A stretch of 64,000 nt of DNA from Lachnospiraceae bacterium (GCA_029005135.1 JAQXFO010000081.1:18164-82163); one strand, 5' to 3'; counted from the first letter of the stretch, positions 45,744-54,456 are shown. Numbers and translations are program-made. Notes: generated by a model from the letters alone, not told the origin.

Positions 45744-46400
45744 TCAGCCGGCCAGCCGGCTGAGACCGTAAAGCAGAAGCATATGAACGGGATAGAAGAG
45801 ATAGAAGAACCATCGGTTCTGTCGGCCCCGGCAGCCGTTATAGGCGCCGATCAGGAGGAAGGACGGCAGAGAGGCCCATTCCCAGCTCATCACGACCGCT
45901 CCGGCAAGACATTGCCAGGGGCGGTTTTCACGAAAAAGAAAGAAGAGCAGAATAAGAAGGATGCCGGCGATGTCGTAATCGGTCTTCAGGAAAAAGGCCA
46001 GTCCCGCCGCGGCTCCCGTGATGAGGACGATGGCGGCCGGCCGGTTCTGATACATCAGGATGAGACGCAGCATCATCAGGCCTATGACAAAGGTCAGCAG
46101 CACATTCTGGCCTTCGGAGGCAAAGGGGCGGCCGTATACCAGAAGATCGTAGGGCAGCTCCGACAGACAGGCAAAGAGCAGCATTCTGCCGAGATAAGAG
46201 CGGAAGTGTCCTGTATTCAGAAAGCCTTCGACGATAAAAAAGGCGAAGAGTGGAAAGGCCGTTCTGCTGATGCCCCGCAGGAGATCAAAAAGAACCGGTG
46301 TCAGACTCTCCTGAAGGGCCAGGGCCAGATGATCGAGCAGCATGGCGGCAGCGGCCAGATATTTTAATTGAGCAGCATTGAAAATTCTGTACTTTTCCAT
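45744..46400 (-). CDS. TraX family membrane protein (acyltransferase-like)
   Basis: 218 residues, about seven or eight membrane helices. QLKYLAAAAMLLDHLALAL at the start, ISRTAFPLFAFFIVEGFLNTGHFRSYLGRMLLFACLSELPYDLL (in parts) and the final FFYLFYPVHMLLLYGL are the TraX signature. Known: TraX acetylates F-pilin in E. coli, but chromosomal homologues in Firmicutes are common with unknown substrates. No conjugation genes are near. It is the only complete minus-strand gene in the window. The ATG lies 6 bp after an extended -10, so the transcript may be leaderless. Confidence 0.82.
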   Translation of the reverse strand: MEKYRIFNAAQLKYLAAAAMLLDHLALALQESLTPVLFDLLRGISRTAFPLFAFFIVEGFLNTGHFRSYLGRMLLFACLSELPYDLLVYGRPFASEGQNVLLTFVIGLMMLRLILMYQNRPAAIVLITGAAAGLAFFLKTDYDIAGILLILLFFLFRENRPWQCLAGAVVMSWEWASLPSFLLIGAYNGCRGRQNRWFFYLFYPVHMLLLYGLSRLAG

Positions 46401-46406
46401 GCCGCT

Positions 46407-46415
46407 ATTATAGCA
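46407..46415 (-). promoter_or_regulatory. Extended -10 element directly before the traX-like gene
   Basis: On the minus strand the sequence reads TGC-TATAAT, then six bases, then ATG. No good -35 (TTTTTA at 17 bp). Transcription would start at or next to the A of the ATG. Confidence 0.55.
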
Positions 46416-46442
46416 GGATTGTACAGAAATAAAAACAAAGTC

Positions 46443-46472
46443 TTGCCATAGGTACAGGAATAAGACTATTAT
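46443..46472 (+). promoter_or_regulatory. ilvB promoter
   Basis: TTGCCA (46443-46448), 18-bp spacer and TATTAT (46467-46472). The leader to the ATG at 46534 is about 55 bases, too short for a T-box. Confidence 0.55.
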
Positions 46473-46533
46473 GTTATCTATGGGTCTTTTGTTTTTCCGG
46501 GAGACCCCAGATTTTAGAGTAAGGAGTAAGATC

Positions 46534-48147
46534 ATGAACGGAGCGGAAGCTTTAGTGAAATGCCTTGAAGCCGAAAAAGTCGAATACGTTTTCAGCTATC
46601 CGGGCGCAGCCATTTGTCCGTTTTTTGATGCCCTTCTGGAAACCGATATCAAAACGATTCTTGTTCGTCAGGAACAGAACTGTGCTCACGAAGCCAGCGG
46701 TTATGCCAGAATGACGGGCAAGGTCGGCGTCGCCTGCGTTACCAGCGGCCCAGGCGCCACCAATCTGATTACCGGTATTGCCACCGCCTTCGCGGATTCG
46801 GTACCGCTGGTGTGCCTGTCGGGTCAGGTGGAGAGCCGTCTGATGGGAACCGACGGCTTTCAGGAAGCCGACATCTCGGGTTCTGTGGAATCCTTTGTCA
46901 AATACAGCTATATTGTCCATGATCCGGCTGATATTCCGAGGATCGTGAAGGAGGCCTTCTACATCGCCGGCAGCGGCCGTAAGGGCCCGGTGCTCATCGA
47001 CCTTCCCTTCGATATGCAGACGGCGGAGATCGGCCGCTTTGTCTATCCGGAAAAGGCTGAGCTGAGAACCTACAAGCCCACGGTTCAGGGTCACAGCGTC
47101 CAGATCAAGAAGGTCATCAAGCAGCTGGAGCGAGCCGAGAAGCCGCTGATCTGCGTCGGCGGCGGCGTCCACCTGAGTGATGCCGTCAAGGCGGTGCGCC
47201 AGTTTATCGGCCAGCGTCATATCCCGGTGGTTTCCACCATGATGGGGCTGGGTGTCCTGCCTTCCGAGGACCCGGATTATTTCGGCATGGTCGGCAATAA
47301 CGGTTCCCCGACGGCTATGTATGCGTTGAAAAATGCGGACACCATCCTGATGGTCGGCGCCCGCGTGGCCGACAGAACCATCCGCGATCCCAATCTGATC
47401 GCTGAGAAGATGCTGATCCACATCGACGTGGATCCGGCCGAGATCGGCAAGAATGCCGGCCCGGCGATACCTCTGGTCGGTGATATACGCCATATTTTCA
47501 ATGAATTCAACAAAAGCGAGACGAAGCGGGAGTATGAAGACTGGCACGAAGAACTGGCTTCTGTCCGCGCTGACGAGAAGGCCCGCCCGGTGAAGCGTCC
47601 GTCCTGCGGTGCCGACCCGCGTGCCTTTATTCGTCATCTGTCCCTGTCCATGGATGAGAACGGCGTCTACATCGCCGACGTCGGTCAGAACCAGATTTGG
47701 TCCTGCAAAAATGCGGTTATCCGCCGCGGCCGCTTCATGACCTCCGGCGGCATGGGAACCATGGGCTACGCCCTGCCGGCGGCCATCGGTGCCAGACTGG
47801 CCTGTCCGGACCGGCAGGTTGTCGCCGTCTGCGGCGACGGCGCCTTCCAGATGACGATGATGGAGCTGGCAACAGCCCGTCAGTATCAGGTGCCGGTCAA
47901 ACTGGTCATACTGAGCAATAAGACGCTGGGGCTGGTGCGCCAGTATCAGAACCGCCTTTACAGGAGCCGTTATACGGTGACGACGCTGGAGGGCGATCCG
48001 GATCTTGAGAAGCTGGCGGAGGCCTACGGCATGGCGTATCTGAGAATCGACGATGACAGCGATGTGGACCGCGTGACGGCCGAATTCCTGAAGGATGACC
48101 GCTCCACGATCCTGGAATGCGTCGTCGATCCGGATCTCTGGGTATGA
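46534..48147 (+). CDS. ilvB: Acetolactate synthase large subunit
   Basis: 537 residues, a thiamine diphosphate enzyme. RQEQNCAHEASGYARMTGK contains the cofactor-activating Glu, SGPGATNLITGIATAFADS follows, and VCGDGAFQMTMMELATARQYQVPVKLVILSN (in parts) is the ThDP-binding motif. It condenses pyruvate or 2-oxobutyrate to start valine, leucine and isoleucine synthesis. Start at 46534 with AAGGAG. It is followed by ilvN after 19 bp. The length is slightly short compared with about 550-570 for many IlvB proteins, but all motifs are present. Confidence 0.94.
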   Translation: MNGAEALVKCLEAEKVEYVFSYPGAAICPFFDALLETDIKTILVRQEQNCAHEASGYARMTGKVGVACVTSGPGATNLITGIATAFADSVPLVCLSGQVESRLMGTDGFQEADISGSVESFVKYSYIVHDPADIPRIVKEAFYIAGSGRKGPVLIDLPFDMQTAEIGRFVYPEKAELRTYKPTVQGHSVQIKKVIKQLERAEKPLICVGGGVHLSDAVKAVRQFIGQRHIPVVSTMMGLGVLPSEDPDYFGMVGNNGSPTAMYALKNADTILMVGARVADRTIRDPNLIAEKMLIHIDVDPAEIGKNAGPAIPLVGDIRHIFNEFNKSETKREYEDWHEELASVRADEKARPVKRPSCGADPRAFIRHLSLSMDENGVYIADVGQNQIWSCKNAVIRRGRFMTSGGMGTMGYALPAAIGARLACPDRQVVAVCGDGAFQMTMMELATARQYQVPVKLVILSNKTLGLVRQYQNRLYRSRYTVTTLEGDPDLEKLAEAYGMAYLRIDDDSDVDRVTAEFLKDDRSTILECVVDPDLWV

Positions 48148-48166
48148 AAGGAGAGGACGGCAGATC

Positions 48167-48649
48167 ATGAAGAGAATCTATTCTGTGCTTGTGGAAAACC
48201 AGGCCGGTGTTCTGAGCAAGGTGTCGGGCCTTTTCTGGAGACGCGGCTTCAATATCGATTCCCTGGCCGTCGGCGAAACAGCCGATCCGGCCACTTCCAA
48301 TATGATCATCGTCTCCAGCGGTGACGAGAGGACCCTGGAGCAGATCGAAAAGCAGCTGAATAAAAAGCTGGATGTCATCAAGGTCAGGACCTTCAGCCCG
48401 GCCGATGCGGTTTCCCGGGAGCTGATGCTGGTAAAGGTGCGCTATACCAGGGATAACCGCCGCGACATCATCGAAAACTGTCAGCTGATGAATGCCCAGG
48501 TCATTGATATGTCGGAGACAATGATGACGATACAGATGTGCGATACGCCGGAGCGCGTGGATATTTTCCTGCACAATCTGAAATCCATCCGCATTGTTGA
48601 ATTGACGCGGACGGGCATGCTGTCGATGGTCAAATGCGCCGAGACATAA
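48167..48649 (+). CDS. ilvN: Acetolactate synthase small subunit (copy 1)
   Basis: 160 residues. An N-terminal ACT domain (RIYSVLVENQAGVLSKVSGLFWRRGFNIDSL, in parts) that senses valine, and a C-terminal domain ending RIVELTRTGMLSM. It activates the IlvB catalytic subunit and gives feedback inhibition. AAAGGAGAGG lies 10 bp before the ATG. It is directly behind ilvB, the normal arrangement. A second copy lies 149 bp downstream, and the two differ throughout, so this is not a recent duplication. Confidence 0.93.
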   Translation: MKRIYSVLVENQAGVLSKVSGLFWRRGFNIDSLAVGETADPATSNMIIVSSGDERTLEQIEKQLNKKLDVIKVRTFSPADAVSRELMLVKVRYTRDNRRDIIENCQLMNAQVIDMSETMMTIQMCDTPERVDIFLHNLKSIRIVELTRTGMLSMVKCAET

Positions 48650-48716
48650 GGAACAGGGGTATTTATCGGCGAAAGCCGACACAATGAATAAGTTTATCAT
48701 ATTCTTTTCGTATATA

Positions 48717-48745
48717 TTGACAAAGGAAAAGAGTATTGTTAGTAT
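48717..48745 (+). promoter_or_regulatory. Promoter between the two ilvN genes
   Basis: Perfect TTGACA (48717-48722), 17-bp spacer and TAGTAT (48740-48745). It would drive the second ilvN and ilvC independently of ilvB. Confidence 0.65.
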
Positions 48746-48754
48746 TTAGAGATA

Positions 48755-48780
48755 AAGATTCAAGCGTCGTCTTGAGTCTT
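48755..48780 (+). other. 5' leader hairpin of the ilvN2-ilvC transcript
   Basis: A 10-bp stem of AAGATTCAAG (48755-48764) with CTTGAGTCTT (48771-48780), one T-G pair, loop of six. It begins at the very start of the expected transcript and is followed by AGGAG and the ATG at 48799. No T-run, so not a terminator; it may protect the 5' end or regulate initiation. Confidence 0.6.
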
Positions 48781-48798
48781 AAGGCATAGGAGTGTGAC

Positions 48799-49296
48799 AT
48801 GAATCAGATCGTCATTTCATTGTTAATGGATAATGTTCCGGGTGTTCTGTCCCGGATCGCCGGACTTTTCAGCCGGAGAGCCTACAATATCGAGAGTATT
48901 ACGGCCGGCGTGACGAAAAACCCGAAGATCACACGCATGACGATCGTTACCCGCGGGGATGAGGGGATCCTTGTCCAGATCATAGCTCAGCTTCAGAAGC
49001 AGGTGGATGTCCGCCATATCAAGATCCTTGATCCGGAGGGCTCCGTGCTGCGCGAACTGATGCTGGTGAAGGTTCTGGCGGATGATACGAACCGCCGCGA
49101 TATCATTTCCATTGCTGATATCTTCCGCGCCAAGATCGTCGACGTCGAAAGAGACTGCCTGATCATCGAACTGACGGGGACGCAGGCTAAGCTGGAGGCA
49201 TTCCTTGAGATGCTCAGCAATTATCAGATCGCAGAAATAGCCAGGACAGGCATAGCCGGTCTGTCCAGAGGCACTGATGATATCAAGTACTATTGA
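48799..49296 (+). CDS. ilvN: Acetolactate synthase small subunit (copy 2)
   Basis: 165 residues. IVISLLMDNVPGVLSRIAGLFSRRAYNIESITAG (in parts) and ITRMTIVTRGDEGILVQIIAQLQKQVDV are closer to the canonical IlvN/IlvH sequence than copy 1 is. An ACT domain and the C-terminal domain ending EIARTGIAGLSRG are complete. It lies directly before ilvC under its own promoter. Two divergent regulatory subunits for one catalytic subunit would allow two modes of feedback, an inference. Gene naming (ilvN or ilvH) is arbitrary. Confidence 0.92.
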   Translation: MNQIVISLLMDNVPGVLSRIAGLFSRRAYNIESITAGVTKNPKITRMTIVTRGDEGILVQIIAQLQKQVDVRHIKILDPEGSVLRELMLVKVLADDTNRRDIISIADIFRAKIVDVERDCLIIELTGTQAKLEAFLEMLSNYQIAEIARTGIAGLSRGTDDIKYY

Positions 49297-49343
49297 TATC
49301 AGTTAAGATTGTCGTGACTGACATAGTTTAGGAGGAACAAAAA

Positions 49344-50369
49344 ATGTCAATGGATGCAAAGGTTTACTATCAGGAAGACTGCAACTTATCAGAACTTGAC
49401 GGCAAGAAGATTGCCATTATCGGTTACGGCAGCCAGGGTCATGCCCACGCTCTTAACCTGAAGGAGTCAGGCTGTGATGTTGTTATCGGTCTCTATGAAG
49501 GCTCCAAGTCCTGGGCCAGAGCCGAAGCACAGGGCCTTAAGGTTTACACTGCCGCCGAAGCTGCCAGGATGGCTGACATCATCATGATCCTGATCAATGA
49601 TGAAAAGCAGGCTAAGCTTTATAAAGAAGATATCGAACCGAACCTGGAAGAAGGCAACATGCTGATGTTCGCCCACGGCTTCAACATTCATTTCGGCCAG
49701 ATCGTCCCGCCGAAATTCGTCGACGTCACCATGATCGCCCCGAAGGGTCCGGGCCATACGGTCAGATCCGAGTATCAGGCGGGCAAGGGTGTGCCGTGCC
49801 TCGTTGCTGTGGAACAGGATTACACAGGCAAAGCCCTCGACAAAGCTCTCGCTTATGCTGCCGGTATCGGCGGCGCCAGAGCCGGTGTCCTGGAGACCAC
49901 CTTCCGTACCGAGACCGAGACTGACCTCTTCGGTGAGCAGGCTGTTCTGTGCGGCGGCGTTGTCAAACTGATGCAGACCGGTTTCGAAGTCCTGACAGAG
50001 GCCGGCTACGATCCGAGAAATGCTTATTTCGAATGCATCCATGAGATGAAGCTGATCGTTGACCTGATCTACGAAAGCGGCTTTGCCGGCATGCGTTATT
50101 CCATCTCCAACACAGCCGAGTACGGTGACTATGTGACAGGTCCGAAGATCATCACAGACGACACTAAGAAAGCTATGCAGAAGGTTCTCAAGGAGATCCA
50201 GGACGGCACCTTCGCCCATGAATTCCTGACCGACATGAGCCCGGCGGCCGGTATGGCTCATTTCAAGGCCATGCGCAAGCTCGCTGCCGAGCATCCGTCG
50301 GAAAAGGTCGGTGCCCAGATCCGTGAGCTCTATGCCTGGAATGACACAGAGAAGCTGATCAACAACTAA
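49344..50369 (+). CDS. ilvC: Ketol-acid reductoisomerase
   Basis: 341 residues, class [18 protein letters not shown] (27-43) is the Rossmann loop; metal-binding Asp and Glu lie in [11 protein letters not shown] and later Glu residues. It converts acetolactate to dihydroxyisovalerate. The cofactor loop reads GLYEGSKSW (49-57) where many NADPH enzymes have GLRxGS, which may shift preference towards NADH. GGAGG precedes the ATG. ilvD, the next enzyme, is not in the window. Confidence 0.95.
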   Translation: MSMDAKVYYQEDCNLSELDGKKIAIIGYGSQGHAHALNLKESGCDVVIGLYEGSKSWARAEAQGLKVYTAAEAARMADIIMILINDEKQAKLYKEDIEPNLEEGNMLMFAHGFNIHFGQIVPPKFVDVTMIAPKGPGHTVRSEYQAGKGVPCLVAVEQDYTGKALDKALAYAAGIGGARAGVLETTFRTETETDLFGEQAVLCGGVVKLMQTGFEVLTEAGYDPRNAYFECIHEMKLIVDLIYESGFAGMRYSISNTAEYGDYVTGPKIITDDTKKAMQKVLKEIQDGTFAHEFLTDMSPAAGMAHFKAMRKLAAEHPSEKVGAQIRELYAWNDTEKLINN

Positions 50370-50410
50370 GCGTCGCTCCCTCTCGGGACGACCGAACGAG
50401 AACTGTCAGC

Positions 50411-50441
50411 GGGGACGGACTGTCAAGGTCCGTCCCCTTTT
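50411..50441 (+). terminator. Strong hairpin with T-run between ilvC and leuC
   Basis: GGGGACGGAC (50411-50420) pairs perfectly with GTCCGTCCCC (50428-50437), loop of seven, then four T residues. A smaller hairpin (about 50372-50392, TCCC/GGGA and GTCG/CGAC arms) lies upstream. leuC begins only 18 bp later with no visible promoter in between, so partial read-through is likely needed. Confidence 0.75.
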
Positions 50442-50459
50442 AAAAGGGAGACTACTCAT

Positions 50460-51722
50460 ATGAGCATGACTATGTCGCAGAAAATCCTGGCGGCCCACGC
50501 CGGTCTTGACAGTGTGGTGCCGGGACAGCTGATCGAGGCGGATCTGGATCTCGTCCTCGGCAATGACATCACCTCCCCGGTGGCCATCAAGGCCATGGAG
50601 AGCATGGAAAAGCAGGGCGTTTTCGATAAAAACAAGATCGCTCTGGTCATGGACCATTTTATTCCGAACAAAGATATTAAGTCCGCCGAACACTGCAAGT
50701 GTGTCCGCGAATTTGCCCGCCGTTTTGATGTGACCCACTATTATGATGTGGGCGAAATGGGCATCGAGCACGCCCTGGTTCCCGAAAAGGGCCTCATCGC
50801 CGCCGGCGAGCTGTGCATCGGCGCCGATTCGCATACCTGTACCTACGGCGCTCTGGGTGCTTTCTCCACCGGTGTCGGCTCTACCGATATGGCCGCGGGT
50901 ATGGCCACGGGCAAGGCCTGGTTCAAGGTGCCGGAGGCGATCCGCGTCAACGTGACAGGCAGGAAGGCGCCTTATGTGACGGGCAAGGATGTCATCCTTC
51001 ATCTGATCGGCCTGATCGGTGTTGATGGCGCCCTGTATCGTTCTCTGGAGTTCACCGGCGACGGCATCGCCGAGCTGTCCATGGATGACCGTTTTACCAT
51101 CGCCAATATGGCCATCGAAGCCGGTGCCAAGAACGGGATTTTCCCGGTGGATGACCTGACGCTGGCTTATCTTGATGAGCATGCCGGCCGTCACGGCAGT
51201 ATTTACGAAGCCGATCCGGATGCCGTCTATGCCTCTGAAGTTACCATCGATCTGGCGGCCCTTAAGCCGACGGTATCCTTCCCGCATCTGCCTTCCAACA
51301 CGCGCACGATCGACACCTGCGGCGAGGTGACGGTGGATCAGGCCGTCATCGGCTCCTGCACCAACGGCCGCATCGGCGATCTGAGGGCTGCCGCCGAGGT
51401 GCTTAAAGGCCGTCATGTCAAAAAGGGCGTTCGCTGTATCATTATCCCGGCCACACAGGCGATCTACCTGCAGGCGATGGAAGAGGGGCTTCTGAAGATA
51501 TTCATCGAAGCCGGCGCCGTCGTTTCCACCCCCACCTGCGGCCCCTGCCTGGGTGGTTATATGGGTATCCTGGCTGCCGGTGAGAAATGTATCTCCACCA
51601 CCAACCGCAACTTCATCGGCCGTATGGGCGATGTGACGTCGGAGGTCTATCTGGCCAGTCCCTATGTGGCGGCGGCCAGTGCCGTCACCGGCTATATCTG
51701 TTCACCGGAGGAACTGAAATGA
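50460..51722 (+). CDS. leuC: 3-isopropylmalate dehydratase large subunit
   Basis: 420 residues, an aconitase-family protein. The [4Fe-4S] cysteines lie in [11 protein letters not shown] and [46 protein letters not shown] and the later GRMGD are standard. It isomerises isopropylmalate together with LeuD. The length, about 420, is the short LeuC/HacA type common in Clostridia and Archaea. AGGGAG (50445-50450) is 9 bp from the ATG. It overlaps leuD by 4 bases. Confidence 0.95.
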   Translation: MSMTMSQKILAAHAGLDSVVPGQLIEADLDLVLGNDITSPVAIKAMESMEKQGVFDKNKIALVMDHFIPNKDIKSAEHCKCVREFARRFDVTHYYDVGEMGIEHALVPEKGLIAAGELCIGADSHTCTYGALGAFSTGVGSTDMAAGMATGKAWFKVPEAIRVNVTGRKAPYVTGKDVILHLIGLIGVDGALYRSLEFTGDGIAELSMDDRFTIANMAIEAGAKNGIFPVDDLTLAYLDEHAGRHGSIYEADPDAVYASEVTIDLAALKPTVSFPHLPSNTRTIDTCGEVTVDQAVIGSCTNGRIGDLRAAAEVLKGRHVKKGVRCIIIPATQAIYLQAMEEGLLKIFIEAGAVVSTPTCGPCLGGYMGILAAGEKCISTTNRNFIGRMGDVTSEVYLASPYVAAASAVTGYICSPEELK

Positions 51723-52207
51723 AAGCAAACGGAGCAGTTTTTAAATACGGCGACAACATTGATACGGATGTTATCATTCCCGCCCGTTATCTGAATTCGT
51801 CGGATCCGGCGGAACTGGCCACCCATTGTATGGAGGATATCGACAAGACCTTTACGGCCCGCGTCAAGGCCGGTGACATCATCGTCGGATGCAAGAATTT
51901 CGGCTGCGGCTCCTCCCGCGAGCATGCACCGATCGCCATCAAGGCCGCCGGCGTCAGCTGTGTCATCGCCGAGACTTTCGCGCGCATCTTCTATCGCAAC
52001 AGCATCAACATCGGCCTGCCCATCGTGGAGTGCCCCGAGGCAGCCCGCGAGATCAAGGACGGCGACCGGGTTGAGGTGGATTTTGACAGCGGTGTGATCC
52101 GTGATCTGACAACAGGCAGGAGCTTCAAGGCTCAGCCGTTCCCGCCGTTTATGCAGAAAATCATTAACTGCGGCGGCCTGATGAATTACGTCAATTCAGC
52201 TGAATAA
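51719..52207 (+). CDS. leuD: 3-isopropylmalate dehydratase small subunit
   Basis: 162 residues. [18 protein letters not shown] at the start, [22 protein letters not shown] with the substrate-binding loop, and [15 protein letters not shown]. The short type that pairs with the 420-residue LeuC. ATG at 51719 overlaps the leuC stop (ATGA); the longer frame upstream lies inside leuC and is rejected. It is followed by a terminator; leuB is not present here. Confidence 0.94.
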   Translation: MKANGAVFKYGDNIDTDVIIPARYLNSSDPAELATHCMEDIDKTFTARVKAGDIIVGCKNFGCGSSREHAPIAIKAAGVSCVIAETFARIFYRNSINIGLPIVECPEAAREIKDGDRVEVDFDSGVIRDLTTGRSFKAQPFPPFMQKIINCGGLMNYVNSAE

Positions 52208-52220
52208 GGGTTTAGGTTTC

Positions 52221-52256
52221 CGGGCGGCCCGGCGCTTACGGTGCCGCCCGATCTTT
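52221..52256 (+). terminator. Rho-independent terminator after leuD
   Basis: CGGGCGGC (52221-52228) pairs with GCCGCCCG (52243-52250), followed by ATCTTTTC. Confidence 0.8.
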
Positions 52257-52344
52257 TCTGTTTCCATGTCCGCTGGGGTGAGATGGCGCCCGGGAGGTCA
52301 GACAGAACTCCCTGACGGCGAAGCAGGATATCGTGAAATGAGGC

Positions 52345-52373
52345 TTGCCTTTATCGGCGCAAACTGTTATAAT
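52345..52373 (+). promoter_or_regulatory. tRNA-Pro promoter
   Basis: TTGCCT (52345-52350), 17-bp spacer and TATAAT (52368-52373) with a TG extension at 52365-52366. Start of transcription would be only a few bases before the tRNA 5' end. Confidence 0.75.
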
Positions 52374-52384
52374 CACTTTTCGTA

Positions 52385-52458
52385 CGGGGTATGGCGTAGC
52401 TTGGTAGCGCGCACGGCTGGGGGCCGTGAGGTCGCGAGTTCGAATCTCGCTGCCCCGA
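52385..52458 (+). tRNA. tRNA-Pro (anticodon GGG)
   Basis: 74 bases that fold into a full cloverleaf: acceptor CGGGGTA with TGCCCCG, D stem GCGT/GCGC, anticodon stem CACGG/CCGTG with loop CTGGGGG (anticodon 52419-52421), T stem GCGAG/CTCGC with loop TTCGAAT, discriminator A. The CCA end is not encoded. It reads CCC and CCU proline codons. Confidence 0.96.
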
Positions 52459-52474
52459 TTGACCGGATGACCGG

Positions 52475-52483
52475 TGATACAAT
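52475..52483 (+). promoter_or_regulatory. Possible extended -10 promoter of the leuA T-box
   Basis: TGA-TACAAT. TTGACC (52459-52464) lies only 13 bp upstream, so the -35 contact would be poor. Transcription from the tRNA-Pro promoter may also contribute, as no terminator was seen between. Confidence 0.4.
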
Positions 52484-52489
52484 TTCATA

Positions 52490-52776
52490 AAAGAAAAGCA
52501 ATGACAGGGAATAGTACACAGCTGCCCGGAGCGCAGAGAGCTGTCGGTCGGTGTAAGACAGCGGAAGGAATCTGTGGAACTCGCCCTCGAGCTTCTGCCC
52601 GAAATCCCGAACGGGAGAGTAGACGCAGACGTGCGCCCCACGTGACCGGGCAGGATATCGAAGTACACTTCCGTATCCGTTAAGGGCATGGCCAGACCAT
52701 GAAGAAGAGTGGTACCGCGCAGGACTTGACAGTCTTTCGTCTCTTGAACATCAAGGGGACGGAAGGCTTTTTCTTT
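52490..52776 (+). promoter_or_regulatory. T-box leader (leucine type) upstream of leuA
   Basis: About 285 bases. The T-box core AAGAGTGGTACCGCG (52705-52719) is unmistakable; its TGGT bulge pairs with the ACCA end of uncharged tRNA. The specifier loop shows AGTA (52513-52516) on one side and GAA followed by CTC (52580-52582) on the other, so the specifier is probably the Leu codon CTC. GGTGTAAG matches the distal stem I motif. It ends in a terminator hairpin (52731-52770) that competes with the antiterminator. When tRNA-Leu is uncharged, leuA is transcribed. Confidence 0.93.
52731..52776 (+). terminator. T-box terminator hairpin
   Basis: A long stem between AGTCTTTCGTC (52731-52741) and GACGGAAGGCT (52758-52768, with G-T pairs), then TTTTTCTTTT. 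Confidence 0.85.
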
Positions 52777-52803
52777 TATGAAAAAACAAGAAAGGAGAAC
52801 AGG

Positions 52804-54456
52804 ATGTTCGATTACAGAAAGTACAAAAGACAGTATTACATGCCGCCCGAAGAATGCTTTGACTGGGTAAAGAAAGATCACATTGACAAAGCCCCGATCT
52901 GGTGCAGCGTCGACCTGCGTGACGGCAATCAGGCCCTGGTGATCCCCATGAGCCTTGAGCAGAAGCTGGACTTTTTTAAGCTTCTGGTGGACGTGGGTTT
53001 CAAAGAGATTGAGATCGGCTTCCCGGCCGCTTCCGATACCGAGTATGAGCTCTGCCGTGCCCTGATCGACAACAACCTGATCCCGGACGACGTGACGATC
53101 CAGGTGCTGACCCAGGCCCGTGAGCATATTATCCGTAAGACCTTTGAGGCTATCAAGGGTGCACCCCATGCCATCGTGCATGTCTACAACTCCACCTCCT
53201 ATGCCCAGAGACAGCAGGTCTTCCGTAAGTCACGCGAGGACATCAAGAAGATCGCCATTGCCGGTGCCGAACTGCTGAAGGCACTGGCCGCCGAGACCGA
53301 TCAGGATCTGCGCTTTGAATACAGCCCGGAGAGCTTTACCGGCACAGAGCCGGAATACGCCCTCGAGGTGGTCAATGCGGTTCTGGATGTCTGGCAGCCG
53401 ACAGCCGATAAGAAGGCGATCATCAACCTGCCGATGACGGTAGAACTGTCAAGTCCCCATGTGGTGGCCCAGCAGGTAGAATACATGTCGAAGAACATGC
53501 ATTTCCGAGACAATGTTGTCCTGTCCCTCCACCCGCACAACGACAGGGGCTGCGGCGTGGCGGATGCTGAGCTTGGCATTCTGGCCGGCGCCGACCGCGT
53601 GGAAGGTACCCTGTTCGGCAACGGAGAGCGCACCGGCAACGTGGATATCATCACCGTTGCCATGAACCTGTATGCTCAGGGTGTGGATCCTGAACTGGAC
53701 TTCTCAGATATGCCAAACATCGCCGCTCATTACGAAGCGGCCACCGGCATGAGCATCAATGAAAGAAGCCCCTACGCCGGCCACCTGGTCTTTGCCGCTT
53801 TCTCGGGCTCCCACCAGGATGCCATCGCCAAAGGCATGAAGTGGATCGAAGAGAAGGATCCGGATCACTGGACTGTCCCGTATCTGCCGATCAATCCGCA
53901 GGATGTGGGACGCAGCTACGATGCCGATGTTATCCGTATCAACAGCCAGTCCGGCAAGGGCGGTGTCGGCTATATTCTTGAAACACGCTACGGCCTGATG
54001 CTTCCGAAGAAGATGAAGGAGGCCATGGGCTACGCCGCCAAGGCTGTCTCCGACAGAACTCACGCTGAACTGAAGCCGGAGGAGATCTTCGAACTGTTCA
54101 AGAGCGAGTTTGAGAATCACACCTTCCCGCTGAACATCACCGAGGTTCATTTCCGTCAGGAAAACGGCATCTCGACCCAGGTCACGGCGGAACTGGACGG
54201 TGTCAGAGCCGTCACGGAAGCCTCGGGCAACGGTCGTCTCGATGCGGTCAGCAACGCCCTCAAGAAGGCCTACGGCTACGATTACTCTCTGGAGGTCTAT
54301 ACTGAGCACGCACTGGAGAAGAGCTCCTCATCCCGGGCCATTGCCTATGTGGGTCTGTCCTGGCCGGACGGCCGCATGAGCTGGGGGGCCGCCTGCGATC
54401 CCGATATTATCCGCGCCTCCATCGCCGCTCTGGTAACGGCTATCAATAATCATTGA
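52804..54456 (+). CDS. leuA: 2-isopropylmalate synthase
   Basis: 550 residues, the longer (yeast-like) type. CSVDLRDGNQAL carries the metal-binding Asp, EIGFPAAS follows, SLHPHNDRGCGVADAELG has the two metal His residues, and the C-terminal LeuA regulatory domain (NITEVHFRQENGISTQVTAEL) is present, which usually gives leucine feedback. It condenses 2-oxoisovalerate with acetyl-CoA. Start at 52804 with AAAGGAG; an earlier in-frame ATG lies in the T-box terminator and is rejected. It is controlled by the leucine T-box. Confidence 0.95.
   Translation: MFDYRKYKRQYYMPPEECFDWVKKDHIDKAPIWCSVDLRDGNQALVIPMSLEQKLDFFKLLVDVGFKEIEIGFPAASDTEYELCRALIDNNLIPDDVTIQVLTQAREHIIRKTFEAIKGAPHAIVHVYNSTSYAQRQQVFRKSREDIKKIAIAGAELLKALAAETDQDLRFEYSPESFTGTEPEYALEVVNAVLDVWQPTADKKAIINLPMTVELSSPHVVAQQVEYMSKNMHFRDNVVLSLHPHNDRGCGVADAELGILAGADRVEGTLFGNGERTGNVDIITVAMNLYAQGVDPELDFSDMPNIAAHYEAATGMSINERSPYAGHLVFAAFSGSHQDAIAKGMKWIEEKDPDHWTVPYLPINPQDVGRSYDADVIRINSQSGKGGVGYILETRYGLMLPKKMKEAMGYAAKAVSDRTHAELKPEEIFELFKSEFENHTFPLNITEVHFRQENGISTQVTAELDGVRAVTEASGNGRLDAVSNALKKAYGYDYSLEVYTEHALEKSSSSRAIAYVGLSWPDGRMSWGAACDPDIIRASIAALVTAINNH

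Noticed and set aside
45744..45763. Perfect palindrome at the end of the traX-like gene (TCAGCCGGC arms)
   Set aside because: It lies in the coding sequence and has no T-run on either side, so it is not a convincing terminator for either convergent gene.
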